Source of the DNA: Nostoc sp. ATCC 43529
GTDB taxonomy: Bacteria > Cyanobacteriota > Cyanobacteriia > Cyanobacteriales > Nostocaceae
Assembly: GCA_003326205.1 (NCBI GenBank)
Contig: LWTK01000036.1
Coordinates: forward strand, 620,001-684,000
DNA length: 64,000 nucleotides
Direction of reading: 5' to 3'
The position numbers and the translations under genes were made by a program. Positions 47,139 through 57,080 of the stretch are shown piece after piece (position 1 is the first letter of the stretch; every line of letters starts with the position of its first letter). Under the pieces are notes generated by a model that saw only the letters and a program-made list of their open reading frames with translations, did no database searches and had not been told where the DNA came from.

Positions 47139-50100
47139 ATGACACTGGCAGCAATCCCCTACTCGAATCCATTGCCACATCTTCCTGGTTATACTATTGT
47201 TGAGCAACTCTATGCGGGTTCTCAGACAAGAGTTTATCGAGGAGTGCAGGAGTCAAGTCAGCGTCCAGTGGTGGTTAAACTGTTACAGCAAGACTACCCC
47301 ACCTTTAGCGAATTATTACAGTTTCGTAACCAGTATACAATTACCAAAAATCTCAACATTCCTGGCATAACCCATCCCTACAGCCTAGAAGCCTACGGTA
47401 ACAGCTATGCTTTGGTGATGGAAGACTGTGGCGGCATTTCCCTACGGAGTTATACCCAAATTTATTCCCTGTCTTTACCGGAAATATTAGAAATTGCCCG
47501 ACAGATAGCCGATATTCTCCATGATGTCTGCCAGCATCGAGTCATCCACAAAGATATCAAACCCGCCAACATTCTAATTCATCCAGAATCGCAACAAGTC
47601 AAGCTGATTGACTTCAGCATTGCCTCCCTCCTCCCGCGCGAAACTCAGAAAATCCAAAATCCCAATGTGTTGGAAGGAACCCTTGCCTATATTTCCCCAG
47701 AGCAAACCGGACGAATGAATCGCGGCATTGATTACCGCAGTGATTTCTATGCTTTAGGGGTGACATTGTACGAACTTTTGACTGGAAAATTACCGTTTGA
47801 GTCCAATGACCCGATGGAGTTAGTACACTGTCATTTAGCTAAGCTCCCACTCGCTCCACACAGCATTAATCCAGAAATTCCCGCCATCGTTTCAGAAATG
47901 GTATTAAAGTTGATGGCGAAAAATGCCGAAGATCGGTATCAGAGCGCCTTGGGTTTGAAGCATGACTTAGAATGCTGTCTCAATCAATGGAAAGCAACGG
48001 GTAGAATAGAAACCTTTGTCCTGGGACAACGGGATGTGTGCGATCGCTTTATTATCCCCGAAAAACTCTATGGGCGAGAAACAGAAGTTGCAACCTTGCT
48101 CAAAGCTTTTGAGCGCGTCGCTAATGGGGGTTCAGAAATGATGCTAGTAGCAGGATTTTCCGGGATTGGTAAAACGGCGGCCATCAATGAAGTCCATAAA
48201 CCAATTGTCAGACAACGCGGTTACTTCATCAAAGGCAAGTACGATCAGTTACAGCGTAACATTCCGTTCAGCGCCTTTATGCAAGCCTTTCGTGATTTGA
48301 TGGGACAACTGCTCAGTGAGAGTAATGTCCAATTGGCAGCGTGGAAAGCAAAAATTTTGGCGGCTGTGGGTGAAAATGGACAAGCGATCGTTGATGTGAT
48401 TCCTGAACTAGAGCGAATTATCGGTCAACAGCCGCCAGTCCCAGAACTATCTGGTAGTGCTAACCAAAATCGTTTCAATTTGCTCTTTCAGAAATTTATC
48501 CAGGTTTTCACCACTGCTGAGCATCCCTTGGTGATGTTTCTAGATGACTTGCAATGGTCAGATTCAGCTTCTCTGAATTTGCTGCAATTATTGATGAGTG
48601 AAGCCAGTTGTGGATATTTACTCATTCTAGGTGCCTATCGAGATAATGAAGTTTTTCCGACTCATCCCTTGATACTGACGCTGGAGCAGATTCAGCAAAG
48701 CCAAGCTACCGTCAATACAATTACTCTGGAACCCTTGGTAGAAATAACGGTGAATCAGTTGGTGGCAGACACCTTAAGTTGTCCCCATGAACTAGCTCAA
48801 CCCCTGACGCAATTGGTATATCAGAAAACCAAAGGGAATCCCTTTTTTACAACGCAGTTTCTCAAAGCACTGCACGAGGAGGGTTGGATTCAGTTCCAGC
48901 CAGAACTAAGTTACTGGCAATGTGACCTAGCTTCGGTGCGGCAGTTGGCATTGACCGATGGAGTGGTAGAGTTCATGGCATTGCAGTTGCAGAAACTTCC
49001 GGTGGAGACACAGGAGATTTTAAAACTGGCGGCTTGTATTGGCAACCAATTTGATTTGAATACCTTAGCAATGGTCTTTGAAAAATCAGCTATTGATACG
49101 GCGACCAGCCTATGGACGGCGTTACAAGAAGGGCTGATTCTCCCCATTAGCGAAACCTACAAGTTTTTTCAATCAAATAGCTCAGACCACATCGATCGCA
49201 GTGGTGAGATTGCTGTTCCTTATAAATTCTTACACGATCGCGTCCAACAAGCTGCCTACGGTCTGATTCCAGAAGCGCGAAAACAGTCTACCCACTTCAA
49301 AATCGGGCAACTACTGTGGGCAAATACGCCGGAAGCAGAGCGGGAAGGGAAAATTTTTGAAATTGTCAATCAATTGAATTACGGTCTGAGATTGACGACT
49401 CAAAAAACTTCTCCCGGATTGTTGAATGCACAAAATGGTGACGAAATCTCCAGGCTGCAAGAATTGGATTCAGATCGACGCAATGAACTGGCTCAACTGA
49501 ACCTGCAAGCAGGACAAAAAGCCAAGGCTGCAACCGCCTATGAAATGGCAAGTAAATACTTCACAGCAGGGCTGGCAGCGCTCCCAGAAAACGCTTGGAA
49601 ACATGATTACGACCTGACCCTTGCGCTGCATACAGAAGCAGCTGAAATTGAGTATTTGACTGCCCATTTCGAGCAAGCAGAACAGCTTTCAGAAATTGTT
49701 CTTCAGCACGCCCAGGATTTGCTGCAAAAGGTCAAAATATATGAAATTAGAATTTATTTCTACATTGCTCAGAATCAAATGCTGGCAGCCATCGACACCT
49801 CTCTACAAGTGCTGGAGTTCTTGGGTGAAGCGCTGTTTAAAGAACCACCAGTGGAGTTAGCGATCGAGGATTTAATTAACCTGCCAGAGATGAGCGATCC
49901 CCACAAGTTAGCAGCCATGCGAATTGCGATCGCAATGGTCACCCCCAGCCTCAACGCTAAACCAGATCTGTTACCACTAATTGCTTACACACTAGTAAAC
50001 CTATCGATTCAATTTGGCAACTCGGCATTTTCGGCATTTGGCTACACCTTTTATGGTATGGTTTTATGTGCTAGCCCAACCGGAATTGAAAGAGGCTATC

Positions 50101-52595
50101 GCTTTGGACAATTAGGATTAAAATTGCTGGAGCGCTTCAACGCCAGGAAATTACATGCTAAAGCAATTAACATTTTTGATGTGTTTGTACGGCACTGGCG
50201 GGAACCCGCTCACAAAACCATCGCTCCCCTATGTGAAGCTATTCAGGTTGGATTAGAAACGGGTGATGTAGAGTATGCCTGCTACAATGCCGCCTCCTAC
50301 TGCAACTATCTTTTCTTCGTCGGTCAACCACTGGAGCAGGTAAATCAGCAACAGCAAAAATACATCGATCTGTTATTAAAATTCAAACAAGAATATCAAA
50401 TTTACTTCGGACAGATTTGTCGTCAACTGGTGTTGAATTTGATGGGAGCAGCAGAAGATTCCCTAATACTCGTTGGGGAAAGTTTCGACGAACTCAAAAT
50501 GTTGCCGATTTTTATTGAAACTCAAAACGGAACTCTCCTGTTCCTGCTCCATCTGGCAAAGACAATTCTTCTGTTCATCTCTAAGGACTATCAGCAGGCA
50601 CTCATACATGCTCAAGAAGCCGAAAAATACCAGGGAAATATGGTTGGCTTTTTGCAGTTTGCAGAACATAATTTTTACTACTCCCTCGCTCTTTTGGCTA
50701 CCTGTTCAAATGGCAATGAGCCAGAACAGCAATCGGCACTAGAAAAAGTTGCAGAAAACCAGAAATTGATGAGCCAGTGGGCGTTCCACGCTCCCACCAA
50801 TCATCAACATAAATACGATTTAGTTGAAGCAGAACGGGCAAGAATTTTGGGTTATGTAGACGCAATGATCTACTATGACAAAGCCATTCAGGGGGCAAAA
50901 GAAAACGGCTATATCCAAGAACAAGCCTTAGCTAGCGAACTCGCGGCCAACTTCTACCTCGGTTGGGGCAAAGAGAAGGTGGCCGCAGACTATATACAAC
51001 AAGCCTACTACTGCTATGCCCATTGGGGTGCAAAGGCGAAAATTGCCCATTTAGAACAAGAATATCCGCAATTACTAACAACCATTCTCCAAGCGGATAG
51101 TCTTGCCATCACATCTGCGACAACCATCCCCTCAACTGTGATGAGAGGTGTAACTAAAAGCTCTAGCAACCAAAATTTATATTTAGATTTGCAAGCGGTG
51201 ATGAAAGCTGCACAAGCCATTTCTCAAGAAATTGAATTAGAGAAACTGTTGGCAACCTTGATGCAGATTACCATCGCCAACGCTGGCGCACAAATGGGTC
51301 ATTTAGTTCTTCGCCAAGAGGAACAATGGTTAGTTGTAGCTCAAGCAGATCAACAATTGGTAAAAACCTTAAAAATTTCCCTGGAGCAATACTCAGAAAT
51401 TCCCCAAAGTTTGATTTATGGAGTAGCCAGAACTCAAGAGACGGCTGTGTTTGAAGATTTGAGTACAGCAGTGCAATTTGCCAGCGATCGCTACATTATC
51501 ACTCACCAGCCCAAATCAGTTTTATGTACTCCCATTAGTCGCCAAGGAAAACTCATCGGTATTTTGTACCTAGAGAACAACTTAATTTTAGGCGCTTTTA
51601 CCAGCGATCGCATCGAAATTCTCCAACTCCTAACTAGCCAAGCCGCCATCTCTGTAGAAAATGCCCGTCTGTATCAACAAACCGAAAACTATTCTCAGAC
51701 TCTAAAAGCAGAGGTAGAACACAAAACCAAAGCTCTCAACCAAAAAGCTGAAGATTTAGAGCAAACCTTGAAAAAATTGCAGCAAACCCAAGGGCAATTA
51801 ATACACAGTGAAAAAATGTCATCCCTTGGTCAATTGGTAGCAGGTATTGCTCACGAAATTAACAATCCAGTTAATTTTATCAAGGGTAATCTCACCCATA
51901 CAGAAAACTATATCGCAGATATGATGAGTTTGCTGATGCTTTATCAGCAAGAATGTCTCCAACCTAGTCCAGCCATTCAAGCCAAACGTGAGGAAATTGA
52001 CCTGGATTTTCTGTTTGAGGATGTGAATCGAATCTTACAATCTATGAAGGGAGGCAGCAATCGCATTAGCCAGATTGTCCAGAATTTACGCAATTTTGCT
52101 CGCTTGGATGAAGCCGAAATCAAAGCTGTAGATTTACACAGTGGTATTGAAAGTACACTATTAATTTTGCAACATCGCTTGCTAGCTTCTGAAAATCAAC
52201 CCGAAGTCCGCGTCATTAAAGAATATGGCAATCTACCTCTAGTTACTTGCTATGCTAGTCAGTTAAATCAAGTCTTTTTAAATATTATTAACAATGCCAT
52301 TGATGCGATTCGGGATAATCCCCAAAGCAGGAAACAGCCAGAAATTCGGATTCGTACCAAAGTGATAGATCGTGAATGGTTACGAATTGCGATCGCCAAT
52401 ACAGATAGTACGATTCCTGTGGGTCTACAAGAGAGGATTTTTGAACCGTTTTTCACCACAAAACCCGTTGGTCGCGGTCAAGGTTTGGGGTTATTTGTCT
52501 GCTATTCCATTATCCAACAACATCGCGGCACTTTAACTGTGCGTTCTCACCCCACCGAGGGAACTGAATTTGAGATTGTTCTTCCTATCTCTTGA
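47139..52595 (+). CDS. Giant Ser/Thr kinase - AAA ATPase - GAF - histidine kinase (HstK type)
   Basis: The 1818 residues comprise a protein kinase domain (about 15-280: VVVKLLQ lysine, HKDIKPANILI catalytic loop, DFSIAS in place of DFG, ISPEQTGRMN), an AAA/STAND ATPase (Walker A GFSGIGKT at about 347, LVMFLDDLQWSDSAS Walker B), a long helical region (about 620-1340), a GAF domain (about 1380-1520), a coiled coil and a histidine kinase (GIAHEINNPVNF with His about 1571; NNAIDAI; GRGQGLGLF). The design matches cyanobacterial HstK-type two-component/eukaryotic-like hybrid kinases. No regulator gene is adjacent, and the input signal is unknown. Confidence 0.93.
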   Translation: MTLAAIPYSNPLPHLPGYTIVEQLYAGSQTRVYRGVQESSQRPVVVKLLQQDYPTFSELLQFRNQYTITKNLNIPGITHPYSLEAYGNSYALVMEDCGGISLRSYTQIYSLSLPEILEIARQIADILHDVCQHRVIHKDIKPANILIHPESQQVKLIDFSIASLLPRETQKIQNPNVLEGTLAYISPEQTGRMNRGIDYRSDFYALGVTLYELLTGKLPFESNDPMELVHCHLAKLPLAPHSINPEIPAIVSEMVLKLMAKNAEDRYQSALGLKHDLECCLNQWKATGRIETFVLGQRDVCDRFIIPEKLYGRETEVATLLKAFERVANGGSEMMLVAGFSGIGKTAAINEVHKPIVRQRGYFIKGKYDQLQRNIPFSAFMQAFRDLMGQLLSESNVQLAAWKAKILAAVGENGQAIVDVIPELERIIGQQPPVPELSGSANQNRFNLLFQKFIQVFTTAEHPLVMFLDDLQWSDSASLNLLQLLMSEASCGYLLILGAYRDNEVFPTHPLILTLEQIQQSQATVNTITLEPLVEITVNQLVADTLSCPHELAQPLTQLVYQKTKGNPFFTTQFLKALHEEGWIQFQPELSYWQCDLASVRQLALTDGVVEFMALQLQKLPVETQEILKLAACIGNQFDLNTLAMVFEKSAIDTATSLWTALQEGLILPISETYKFFQSNSSDHIDRSGEIAVPYKFLHDRVQQAAYGLIPEARKQSTHFKIGQLLWANTPEAEREGKIFEIVNQLNYGLRLTTQKTSPGLLNAQNGDEISRLQELDSDRRNELAQLNLQAGQKAKAATAYEMASKYFTAGLAALPENAWKHDYDLTLALHTEAAEIEYLTAHFEQAEQLSEIVLQHAQDLLQKVKIYEIRIYFYIAQNQMLAAIDTSLQVLEFLGEALFKEPPVELAIEDLINLPEMSDPHKLAAMRIAIAMVTPSLNAKPDLLPLIAYTLVNLSIQFGNSAFSAFGYTFYGMVLCASPTGIERGYRFGQLGLKLLERFNARKLHAKAINIFDVFVRHWREPAHKTIAPLCEAIQVGLETGDVEYACYNAASYCNYLFFVGQPLEQVNQQQQKYIDLLLKFKQEYQIYFGQICRQLVLNLMGAAEDSLILVGESFDELKMLPIFIETQNGTLLFLLHLAKTILLFISKDYQQALIHAQEAEKYQGNMVGFLQFAEHNFYYSLALLATCSNGNEPEQQSALEKVAENQKLMSQWAFHAPTNHQHKYDLVEAERARILGYVDAMIYYDKAIQGAKENGYIQEQALASELAANFYLGWGKEKVAADYIQQAYYCYAHWGAKAKIAHLEQEYPQLLTTILQADSLAITSATTIPSTVMRGVTKSSSNQNLYLDLQAVMKAAQAISQEIELEKLLATLMQITIANAGAQMGHLVLRQEEQWLVVAQADQQLVKTLKISLEQYSEIPQSLIYGVARTQETAVFEDLSTAVQFASDRYIITHQPKSVLCTPISRQGKLIGILYLENNLILGAFTSDRIEILQLLTSQAAISVENARLYQQTENYSQTLKAEVEHKTKALNQKAEDLEQTLKKLQQTQGQLIHSEKMSSLGQLVAGIAHEINNPVNFIKGNLTHTENYIADMMSLLMLYQQECLQPSPAIQAKREEIDLDFLFEDVNRILQSMKGGSNRISQIVQNLRNFARLDEAEIKAVDLHSGIESTLLILQHRLLASENQPEVRVIKEYGNLPLVTCYASQLNQVFLNIINNAIDAIRDNPQSRKQPEIRIRTKVIDREWLRIAIANTDSTIPVGLQERIFEPFFTTKPVGRGQGLGLFVCYSIIQQHRGTLTVRSHPTEGTEFEIVLPIS

Positions 52596-52646
52596 ACAAT
52601 TCTCATTAGATGCTGTCCAGTGACTTTTTATTTATCGGTGTGCCAA

Positions 52647-52810
52647 ATTACAGCAGTTTTCATGTATTTAGACCACAGTCTTGTTTCTTCTTTTCTTGCT
52701 TTGCGCGGCAGTCGCTCATGGGGGAAACCCCCAAGACCGCGCTGCCTTGCCTTTGCGTCTTTGCGTGAGATAAAAATAGTGTGGTTCGTTTACCTGAAAA
52801 TCGCTGTAAT
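52647..52810. mobile_element. Miniature inverted-repeat element with TACAGC ends, second copy
   Basis: ATTACAGCAGTTTTCATGTA (from 52647) and the terminal reverse complement of ATTACAGCGATTTTCAGGTA (to 52810), each followed inward by CCACA, form about 30 bases of imperfect inverted repeat. A TGGGGGAAACCCCCA hairpin lies within. The rest of the 52596-53091 gap shows no gene, only a weak 67-codon frame (52830-53033) that I reject. Confidence 0.55.
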
Positions 52811-53091
52811 ATCATCGAGGGCATGAAGCTTGAACTCAAAGAGCGTTAAGCTTAAAAGTAGCACAGTGAACTTACAAGCTCTATCAACACAATATGATGA
52901 CACGAATTTGTCTCAACACCATTTAGTTTGCCACTGTACAATTTTGCTTGTTCATTGGTTGGTTTATTGTTTGTTTCTCAATTGTGACATAGATAATAGT
53001 AAGCCTTTCTTTTGCGGTTTCAACTGTGAATAGTAAATTTTCTTAGGCATAGCCTCTATTTACATTTTCAGTCCTCTGATTAACCACTACT

Positions 53092-53316
53092 CTATGCAAC
53101 TTCCAAAGATTTTCCTAGCGTCTGAGGCTCCGGTAGAGGTTCGCCATCAGCCAAAGATGATTCAATCAACATTTCTAAAACTTCCTGAGCATTTTTCAGA
53201 GCTTCTTCGTAAGTTTCTCCGTGAGTGCAAGGTTGCATTATATTAGTAAACTCAGGCAGCAAAACTACATAACAATTGTCTTCTTCTGACCATTGAATAA
53301 TGATTGTATATTTCAT
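53092..53316 (-). CDS. hicB: HicB-family antitoxin
   Basis: The 74-residue protein has the HicB-like fold pattern (YTIIIQWSEEDNCYVVLLPEF, THGETYEEALKNAQEVLEMLIE). It lacks an obvious C-terminal DNA-binding domain, so autoregulation may be weak. It overlaps the upstream hicA by four bases. It should neutralise HicA by direct binding. Confidence 0.9.
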   Translation of the reverse strand: MKYTIIIQWSEEDNCYVVLLPEFTNIMQPCTHGETYEEALKNAQEVLEMLIESSLADGEPLPEPQTLGKSLEVA

Positions 53317-53537
53317 TCTTCTGTCTCCTCGTCTTCTTGCATTTTATTTAGTTCTTCAAGTGCTTCATTGACTTGCTTTTCTAAATAAGGTTTGGCATCG
53401 CTACCATCTTTGCCAGCAATAATGATAGCTTTAGGCAATTGCGGATGCATCCATTTACTGTGGCTACCCTTTGCAGGTTTATAAGTAAACCCTGCTTGCA
53501 GCAACAAGCTTTTGAGTTCTCTGATTTTTTTAGGCAT
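53313..53537 (-). CDS. hicA: HicA-family mRNA interferase toxin
   Basis: The 74 residues contain the double-stranded-RNA-binding-like HicA fold with the catalytic His in AKGSHSKWMHP. LKSLLLQAGFTYK is the typical start. The toxin cleaves mRNA when free. The last 10 residues (KMQEDEETEE) are unusually acidic. It lies 15 bases after the end of the NACHT gene on the same strand, so it may be co-transcribed with it. Confidence 0.9.
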   Translation of the reverse strand: MPKKIRELKSLLLQAGFTYKPAKGSHSKWMHPQLPKAIIIAGKDGSDAKPYLEKQVNEALEELNKMQEDEETEE

Positions 53538-53552
53538 ATACTCAGCTTACAT

Positions 53553-56500
53553 TTACCCTTCCCACTGCTTTAACTTCTTCTGAGCATACTCCCGCACTTT
53601 TTCATCTGGGTCATTCTCTGCTCTGTCGCGCAACAGTGGTAAAGTCTGGTCATGCTGAGGATATTGTTCAATGATTGCTTCAAGTGCTATCTGCCGGGAA
53701 GGAACCTGATTGCTATTAGAAGTGCTATCAGTTGAGAAATCCCAAAATATCGGATTAAAGGAATCATCAACAGCACACTCATAAAGGAAATCATAAATTT
53801 CAGGACTAGTCTGCCAACTCTTAATCAGTTCTTCCATCACTTCGTGTTTGATATAGCCAAAATTATCAAGTTGAACAGGTTTTTTGAGCAAAGATAAGAC
53901 GAAAGATAAAATATTAAGTTGATTTTTCCATCCCTGCACTAATTCTTTCACTACTCTACTTCGTACTACCTCATTATTACTAGACTGAGCAAGGGATTTG
54001 AGCATCGGCAAAGTATCTGGGTCATCTTTCCAACCTCGCGCTAACTCTCGCACTGCCATAGTTTGTATGCTCTTATCCTCACTAGACTGAGCAAGGGATT
54101 TGAGCATTGGCAAAGTATCTGGGTCATTTTTCCAACCTCGTGCTAATTCTTGCACTGCTGCATAGGCAGATATGTTATCTGTATTATGAATAGATTTAGC
54201 AAGAGATTTGAGTATTAGTAAAGTATCGGGGTCATCTTTCCAACCTCGCGCTAACTCTCGCACTGCTCTAGCTGGTATATATCCATCCTTTCCATTCAAA
54301 CCATACATAGCTAAAGTTTTTAGCCAAGGTAATGTTTCTGCGTGGTTACTCCACGTAGTTGTAATAACTGAAACTACCTTAGTACTATTTAAGCTAGCTT
54401 GGTCGGTAAACGTATAAGCAACTTCTTCTGGGCTGTAAGAATCATAATACTCCGCTACTTTTTTTAGATACTTAAATAATTTATTATCAGTTGCTGTTAT
54501 TGCAGAGCGGTTTCTTACATCCAAAATACAATCAGATGCGAGAAAAAGTATATCAATAACTTCTTCTTCAGAACCACCTTCATTTAGGCAGTCATCAAAT
54601 ATTTCAATTAAATGTTCAATAATATCTCCTGCGAAGTTTGATTCAAGACTTCCTGCAATCAAACATAAAACCTCATGCCAACTTTCATCTTGCCAATGTT
54701 TGCCAAAAACTTCACTCTTAAGTTGCTCAATAGTCAGCGTTTGTGTTTTTTCAAACTGCCAGACAAACTCCGAAGCACAGAAATATTCTAAAAATGTCCG
54801 ATGTACAAAAGCATAATAATCCGCACCAAGTGAACATAACATAAAGTTGCGAGTATGTAGTTGGTCTTTCAACTTAGAGGCTTCATATCTGGCTTTATAC
54901 AATGGTATGTCTATGTTTTGCATATAAGTACTGAATATTTCTTCTAAATCATCTTCATTTATAATGTTGCCAGCTAAACTTTTTTCCCTGGTTTGCATTT
55001 TATAAGCAAGCTTACGTAACATTGCTTGTTTATCTTTTAGCGAAATAATTTCTAGCTGATCATCTGGTTTTAAATGGCGTTTATTATCCCAATTATGCAG
55101 CAGTAATTTAGAAACCTCTTTATACAGTTTACTTCTATCTATGGGCAATTTTGCTTTTACATTAAGAATCGCCATCATCGTCAACAACAGAGGATTTACC
55201 GCCAGTTCTGCAATAGATTTGGAAGCTGCAATTCCTCTTTGTAGCTGTTCCCGTTTTCTCACTTTTTCTGCTGCATCAGCAAAAGTTAACTCATGCCAAC
55301 GGTGGATAAAATCCTGAATTTGTTTTGAGTCTAAATCTTGTAATCTAAAGTGGCGAAACTCAGCATCGCGTAATGGTTGCGGTTTATAGCCAATAATCCG
55401 AGAAGTGACAATTACCTGCACATCAGGATAGTCATTAGTAAAGCGATGAATATCAGTAATTACATCCTCTCGCTGGTAAAAGACTTCATCTAAACCATCA
55501 AACATCACCAAAGCATTACCAGCTTTTAATTGTTTATCTAATTCAAGCTGATTGAGATGAGCAATTGCACCACTACATTGATGAAAAAATTCGATAAAAT
55601 TCTTGCATTCTTTATCTTCCCGTCGCCGCATATAAGTGCGTAACTCAATTAGCAACGGAATCGGCAAAGATATAACATTATCCAGTGGTGACTGCGCCCA
55701 ATTTAAAGCCAGAAATTGTAACAAAGTAGACTTCCCCGAACCTGGGTCGCCCAAAATCACGATAGATTTATAATCTTGTTTTTTATTAACAACATCTAAA
55801 ACACAAAGTATCGGCTGTTCAAAATAAACTCGTTTGTGGCGTTCTAATTCTGCTAATTCAATTTCTGCTTCTACTTGGTCGCTTTCTCGCAGTCGGCGTA
55901 GATGTTCTTTCGGCAGTTCGTGAACTTGTGGTAAAACTTGATGAGCTTCCCGGACATTTTGAGCAGTAAAAATCCGCCACAATTTGAGTTCGTTATAGGC
56001 ATAGCCACTAGTATCTAAGCTATCTAATTTAACATTGCCATACCGTTCGAGGATTCCTTCTTGAAATTTAATTAAATTAAAATCTGGAACCACACCAGCA
56101 ATTTGATTTATATTTGTTTCAATACTAGATAATTTTTGTAATTCTAAAATATGGTGTAATTCTTCGGAATCTAAAAGCAGTTCTTGGACTTGTGTAAAAT
56201 ACTGTTCTGTAATAGATTGCCAGTTAAACTTAGGTGGTAGAGGTTTTAGTTGCAGCCTATTCCAACTCTCTTCTAGCTTTTTAGCATCTAGAGATTCACA
56301 ATTAATATCAAAAGCTTTGCCAAGAATTTCTATAACTAATTTATCGTTGATAAATTTCTTGATGTCTTGAGTGTATTCTTTAATTTCAGTTTCACTCAGT
56401 TTGCAACGAACCTTTAACTGCTGCTGCACCAGTTGTAAAAATTCCTTTAAAGCTTTACCAGCAGCAATTTCTATATCTTCCTTCTGAAGTTTCTCTAAAA

Positions 56501-56630
56501 TATTGCCAGGGATGCCTTTTAATAAATCTTTAGCCCAATCTTTAGCAGCATCTTTGGCTAAGTCTTCGAGAATGGGTTTAAAAATCAACCCAGCAGCCTG
56601 AGTTACACCCCAAATAACTAAGAAGTCCAT
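53553..56630 (-). CDS. NACHT-family NTPase with C-terminal HEAT repeats
   Basis: From ATG 56630 the protein has about 1025 residues: an N-terminal helical effector-like region (1-280), a NACHT domain with Walker A LGDPGSGKST (about 297), Walker B ALVMFDGLDEVF and the sensor VIVTSRIIGY, a winged-helix/helical part, and HEAT-like repeats (about 760-1020). At least three repeats carry nearly the same GWKDDPDTLPMLKSLAQSS unit. NACHT proteins include antiphage bNACHT and Avs-like sensors; whether this one defends against phage is an inference. Frames further upstream (to 56672) seem untranslated. Confidence 0.85.
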   Translation of the reverse strand: MDFLVIWGVTQAAGLIFKPILEDLAKDAAKDWAKDLLKGIPGNILEKLQKEDIEIAAGKALKEFLQLVQQQLKVRCKLSETEIKEYTQDIKKFINDKLVIEILGKAFDINCESLDAKKLEESWNRLQLKPLPPKFNWQSITEQYFTQVQELLLDSEELHHILELQKLSSIETNINQIAGVVPDFNLIKFQEGILERYGNVKLDSLDTSGYAYNELKLWRIFTAQNVREAHQVLPQVHELPKEHLRRLRESDQVEAEIELAELERHKRVYFEQPILCVLDVVNKKQDYKSIVILGDPGSGKSTLLQFLALNWAQSPLDNVISLPIPLLIELRTYMRRREDKECKNFIEFFHQCSGAIAHLNQLELDKQLKAGNALVMFDGLDEVFYQREDVITDIHRFTNDYPDVQVIVTSRIIGYKPQPLRDAEFRHFRLQDLDSKQIQDFIHRWHELTFADAAEKVRKREQLQRGIAASKSIAELAVNPLLLTMMAILNVKAKLPIDRSKLYKEVSKLLLHNWDNKRHLKPDDQLEIISLKDKQAMLRKLAYKMQTREKSLAGNIINEDDLEEIFSTYMQNIDIPLYKARYEASKLKDQLHTRNFMLCSLGADYYAFVHRTFLEYFCASEFVWQFEKTQTLTIEQLKSEVFGKHWQDESWHEVLCLIAGSLESNFAGDIIEHLIEIFDDCLNEGGSEEEVIDILFLASDCILDVRNRSAITATDNKLFKYLKKVAEYYDSYSPEEVAYTFTDQASLNSTKVVSVITTTWSNHAETLPWLKTLAMYGLNGKDGYIPARAVRELARGWKDDPDTLLILKSLAKSIHNTDNISAYAAVQELARGWKNDPDTLPMLKSLAQSSEDKSIQTMAVRELARGWKDDPDTLPMLKSLAQSSNNEVVRSRVVKELVQGWKNQLNILSFVLSLLKKPVQLDNFGYIKHEVMEELIKSWQTSPEIYDFLYECAVDDSFNPIFWDFSTDSTSNSNQVPSRQIALEAIIEQYPQHDQTLPLLRDRAENDPDEKVREYAQKKLKQWEG

Positions 56631-56721
56631 AATACTCGCGTCTGTTGAGATTTTGATTACGAGTATATACACTAGCTTGAGTTGTTTCCAAATTTCAGAT
56701 TTATTACAGAAACAAACCTTA

Positions 56722-57054
56722 ATTTTGCGGTTTCTACAAAGAGTGGGCTGTGCTTAAGGGATAATAAATACATTTGCTTATAGATGCACAGTTATGACTT
56801 GCTGCCTTAATCCAGCTTGCCACAACCCGCCCAGTCTTGGCGATCGCACAGTGTTTTGCTCTAACTGCGGTACGAGATTGGTAGTGCTGAGAAACCGCTA
56901 TCGCCCGATTAAATCATTAGGTGGCGGGGGATTTGGTAAAACTTATTTAGCAGAAGATATCGACAAACTTCAGGAGCATTGTGTCATCAAACAGTTTGCA
57001 CCGCAAGTACAGCGAACAGCAGCACTAAACGAGGCTAAAATAAAAACGGCTTAA
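56722..57054 (+). pseudogene. 5' fragment of a zinc-ribbon Ser/Thr kinase gene
   Basis: The segment is a near-identical duplicate of 58915-59230, including the upstream region (GAGTGGGCTGTG...) and the first 80 codons: MTCCLNPACHNPP, FCSNCGTRL, GGGGFGKTYLAED. After QVQRTAALNEA the match ends and the frame stops at 57052-57054. It has a zinc-ribbon and glycine loop but no catalytic domain. If translated (86 residues), it could bind Zn, but more likely it is debris. Confidence 0.85.
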
Positions 57055-57080
57055 CCAAGGCATGGGTAAGGAATTGAACA

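Noticed and set aside
52830..53033. 67-codon plus-strand frame before hicB
   Set aside because: No ribosome site and no domain pattern; Cys- and His-rich translation of AT-rich spacer.
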